A DNA stretch of 15,244 bases from assembly GCA_051010395.1 (NCBI GenBank), contig JBPCVQ010000050.1:1-15244 (forward strand). The letters are read 5' to 3'. Shown here piece by piece: positions 13,401-15,244 of this stretch. Both the position numbers and the translations under genes were made by a program. Source of the DNA: JANQPX01 sp051010395 (GTDB lineage: Bacteria; Pseudomonadota; Alphaproteobacteria; Geminicoccales; Geminicoccaceae). Positions within the stretch are counted from its first letter, which is position 1; every line of letters starts with the position of its first letter. The notes beneath the pieces are model-generated. The model was not told the DNA's origin. It made no database searches and saw nothing but the letters and a program-made list of their open reading frames with translations.

Positions 13401-14396
13401 CTATTCAGCCGCCGTCGTCTCGCTCACGGCATTGGCCGGCGTGTCTCTGGCCTCGTCGCCGTGGTGATGATGTCCGTGACCATGGCCATGATGGTGTCCA
13501 TGACCGTGGTCATGATGATGGCCATCGGTGCCGATCCCTTCGACATGGTGATGATGCCCCTCCTGCGGCGCGCCGACCGCCCCTTCATGACCGATGATCT
13601 GTTCCCGGTAACGGCAAAGGAGACAGTTCATGTTGACGTCGTTCCGCTGGATGCCCTCGATCCGCTCCACGAATGCGTCGACCACCAGGGACTGGTTATT
13701 GAGATAACCGGCCTTGATGAACTCGACTTCGGGGTGGCGGGCGGCGACTTCGTCAGTCTGGTCATAGATGCGTCGGATCAGAATGCCGGTGAAGAGAAAA
13801 TACGGGAACACCACGATGCGCTTGAAGCCGAGCGTGACCGCGCGTTCCAACACCGCATCCACACGTGGATGGGCGACACCGCTATAGCCGACCTCTGCCC
13901 AGCCAGCACCGGTTCCCTCCCAGAGCATGCGTGCCAATTTACAGACATTGCCGTTGGCGTCAGGATCGGACGTCCCGCGACCAATCACCGCGAGCAGCGT
14001 CTGCTCCAGCGGCACATCGTTGCCCGCGGCCGAGAGGGCCTCGTCGATCCGGATCTTGGACGCCTTCAAGAGCTTCGGGTCGATGCCGAGATCCCGGCCA
14101 AACTCGATCTTGATACCATGCTGATGGGCATATTCATTCAGCACCGAGGGCACATCGTTCTTGACGTGGCCGGCCGCAAACAGCATCCCAGGGACTGCTA
14201 GAATGTGATCGACGCCTTGGCTACGAAGACTGTCCAGACCATCACGGATGACGGGATGAGCAAATTCGAGAAAGCCGCTTTCGACAGGCAGATGCGGCAA
14301 TCGCCCGGCGATATCGGCCACCAGCTGATTGAACTCGCTGACCGCACCCACATCTCTGGACCCATGGCCGCAGACCATCACACCGAGCTTACCCAT
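13401..14396 (-). CDS. cbiX: Sirohydrochlorin cobaltochelatase CbiX, long form with Cys pair and His-rich tail
   Basis: 331 residues. It inserts Co2+ into sirohydrochlorin, the first committed step of the early-cobalt B12 route. Two homologous chelatase halves are seen: MVCGHGSRDVGAV near residue 7 with His11, and PGMLFAAGHVKNDVP near 69 with His77; the second half carries VIGRGTSDPDANGN and VVFPYFLFTGILIRRI. After the catalytic part comes MNCLLCRYREQ with Cys258 and Cys261, the MNCxxC motif reported to bind an Fe-S cluster in the Bacillus megaterium enzyme. Next is a histidine-rich tail (281-312, 18 His). ATG 14396 is preferred over the adjacent TTG 14399; AGGAGTGAGGG lies just upstream. It is the first gene of the six-gene - strand operon. 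Confidence 0.95.
   Translation of the reverse strand: MGKLGVMVCGHGSRDVGAVSEFNQLVADIAGRLPHLPVESGFLEFAHPVIRDGLDSLRSQGVDHILAVPGMLFAAGHVKNDVPSVLNEYAHQHGIKIEFGRDLGIDPKLLKASKIRIDEALSAAGNDVPLEQTLLAVIGRGTSDPDANGNVCKLARMLWEGTGAGWAEVGYSGVAHPRVDAVLERAVTLGFKRIVVFPYFLFTGILIRRIYDQTDEVAARHPEVEFIKAGYLNNQSLVVDAFVERIEGIQRNDVNMNCLLCRYREQIIGHEGAVGAPQEGHHHHVEGIGTDGHHHDHGHGHHHGHGHGHHHHGDEARDTPANAVSETTAAE
13461..13556 (-). repeat. Low-complexity His/Gly-coding tract in cbiX
   Basis: 32 codons (residues 281-312) encode 18 histidines, mostly as HH or GH units, giving short imperfect CATGG- and CATGATG-like repeats on the + strand. It is likely a cobalt or nickel storage or buffering segment, as in other long CbiX and CobW-type proteins. 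Such tracts vary in length by slippage. Confidence 0.85.
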
Positions 14397-14492
14397 CAAC
14401 CCTCACTCCTAAAGTCAAGCCAGCTCATCGTGACTGAGCCGAGACAAGCCTGGATACCAGCCGAGATGGCTGTGAACAAGCGATGGTTTGTC

Positions 14493-14516
14493 GCAAATGT
14501 GATCAATCACAGATGC
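14493..14516. promoter_or_regulatory. Palindrome between cbiX and cbiB (candidate operator)
   Basis: The core TGTGAT-CA-ATCACA (14498-14511) is a perfect 14-bp dyad. The flanks GCAAA on the left and GATGC on the right extend the symmetry to 24 bp with two mismatched pairs. It lies about 100 bp from the cbiX start and 40 bp from the cbiB start, the only notable structure in the 156-bp divergent region. The half-sites resemble Crp/Fnr-family sites (TGTGA or TTGAT), but the spacing is 2-4 bases tighter than a classical Crp site, so the regulator is unknown. Confidence 0.45.
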
Positions 14517-14555
14517 AAAAATCCCGACCCGGCCATAGCCAGGGGCTGATCGGCT

Positions 14556-15244
14556 TTGTTCTTGTTAGAAGGCATCGTTCAGGCTCTGCTTCTCGCTCTG
14601 GTGATCGATCGGCTGATTGGCGATCCCGGCTGGCTCTACCGCTATCTGCCCCACCCCGTCGAGATCATCGGCGGCGTGATCGCCGATCTCGAGCGCTGGT
14701 CATTCGGTCAGGTGGCGACAGCCCGCGAGCTTTTCAGGCGCGGCCGCATGACAACACTCACTTTGGCCTTTGCGAGCTTTGCCATCGGCCTTCTGGTCCA
14801 ATGGCTCTGCTTACTGCTGCCGTTTGGCTGGGTGATCCTCGGCATCTTGATGAGTACGCTGCTCGCCCAGGTCAGCCTCGCCGATCACGTGCGCGCGGTT
14901 GCCGATGGTCTGGATCAAGGCCTGGCCGAAGGCCGGGGCGCGGTCGCCCATATCGTCGGTCGCGATCCCGAACAGCTCGACGAGCACGGCGTTGCGCGCG
15001 CAGCGATCGAATCGCTCGCCGAGAATTTTTCCGACGGCGTCGTCGCGCCCGCTTTCTACGCCTTCGTCCTCGGCCTTCCCGGCATTCTCGCCTACAAGGC
15101 CATCAACACCGCCGACAGTATGATCGGCCACAAGTCCGAGCGCTACTTGCACTTCGGTCGTTTCACCGCAAAGCTCGACGACGCCGTCAACTGGCTGCCG
15201 GCACGGTTATCGGCCCTTCTGATTATGGTGGCGGCCCGTTTCAT
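14556..15244 (+). CDS. cbiB: Adenosylcobinamide-phosphate synthase CbiB (CobD), 5' part, cut by window edge
   Basis: 229 codons are visible and the frame is open at the right edge; the family is about 310-330 residues. This inner-membrane enzyme attaches aminopropanol or its phosphate to adenosylcobyric acid. From TTG 14556 it reads (M)FLLEGIVQALLLALVIDRL, then IGDPGWLYRYLPHPVEIIGG. Further on are GRDPEQLDEHGVARAAIES, LAENFSDGVVAPAFYAF, YKAINTADSMIGHKSERY and FGRFTAKLDDAVNWLPARL, all CbiB signatures. No ATG or GTG lies between the in-frame stop (14547-14549) and the conserved N-terminus; AGGGG (14541-14545) is 10 nt before TTG 14556, while TTG 14562 is a second choice. It is transcribed divergently from cbiX. 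Confidence 0.93.
   Translation, partial: MFLLEGIVQALLLALVIDRLIGDPGWLYRYLPHPVEIIGGVIADLERWSFGQVATARELFRRGRMTTLTLAFASFAIGLLVQWLCLLLPFGWVILGILMSTLLAQVSLADHVRAVADGLDQGLAEGRGAVAHIVGRDPEQLDEHGVARAAIESLAENFSDGVVAPAFYAFVLGLPGILAYKAINTADSMIGHKSERYLHFGRFTAKLDDAVNWLPARLSALLIMVAARF

Noticed and set aside
13461..13556. CRISPR-like or tandem regulatory repeat because of repeated CATGATGG units
   Set aside because: The units are irregular, lack spacers and are explained by the His/Gly-rich tail of CbiX in frame.
13371..14201. 276-codon + strand frame over cbiX and the start of cobH
   Set aside because: It is the complement of the CbiX coding sequence; its Met/Val-rich part is just the antisense of the histidine tract.
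14400..14555. Cobalamin riboswitch upstream of cbiX or cbiB
   Set aside because: Neither strand shows a B12-box-like core or the associated GCCACTG end; the same negative result applies to 6094-6188 and to the region before cinA.

Overview
The window is high-GC chromosomal DNA, most likely from an alphaproteobacterium. This rests on the gene set and protein style (CbiG-CobJ fusion, long CbiX, CbiD and CobK beside CobB/CobM/CobL/CobH); no rRNA or other marker fixes the genus. It is dominated by corrin-ring (vitamin B12) biosynthesis genes from about 3.86 kb to the right edge.

Left part (1-2301, + strand): the last 31 codons of a gamma-glutamyltransferase, a CinA-family protein whose C-terminal deamidase domain has lost its usual active-site signature, and a HAD-type (haloacid dehalogenase type II) hydrolase. 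Next comes a visibly AT-richer islet (about 2302-3855). It holds a small three-helix membrane-protein gene broken by an apparent one-base deletion in a G6 run (+) and a tight two-gene unit (-) made of a divergent GNAT-fold acetyltransferase and an unrecognised 73-residue acidic-tailed protein. A perfect 8-bp hairpin lies where the two converge.

Cobalamin part (3856-15244): cobS (cobV) and cobB on -; cbiD and cobK on +, divergent from cobB; then a six-gene - strand operon transcribed cbiX, cobH, cobL, cobI, cbiG-cobJ, cobM, which meets cobK tail to tail with overlapping stop codons. Divergent from cbiX, across a 156-bp region with a palindrome, starts cbiB (cobD), cut by the right edge. Together these supply cobalt chelation of sirohydrochlorin (CbiX), most ring methylations (CobI C20, CobJ C17, CobM C11, CbiD C1, CobL C5/C15), lactone opening (CbiG), ring reduction (CobK), methyl migration (CobH), a,c-amidation (CobB), attachment of aminopropanol or its phosphate (CbiB) and joining of the lower ligand (CobS).

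CbiX, CbiD and CbiG, with no CobG, CobZ, CobF or CobNST in view, point to early cobalt insertion and the oxygen-independent C1/lactone chemistry, although the rest of the proteins resemble those often labelled with 'aerobic' cob names. Two starts are non-standard and would be missed by a simple ORF scan: cobK appears to start at CTG 7390 and cbiB at TTG 14556. No cobalamin riboswitch, tRNA, rRNA, CRISPR array or IS element was recognised.
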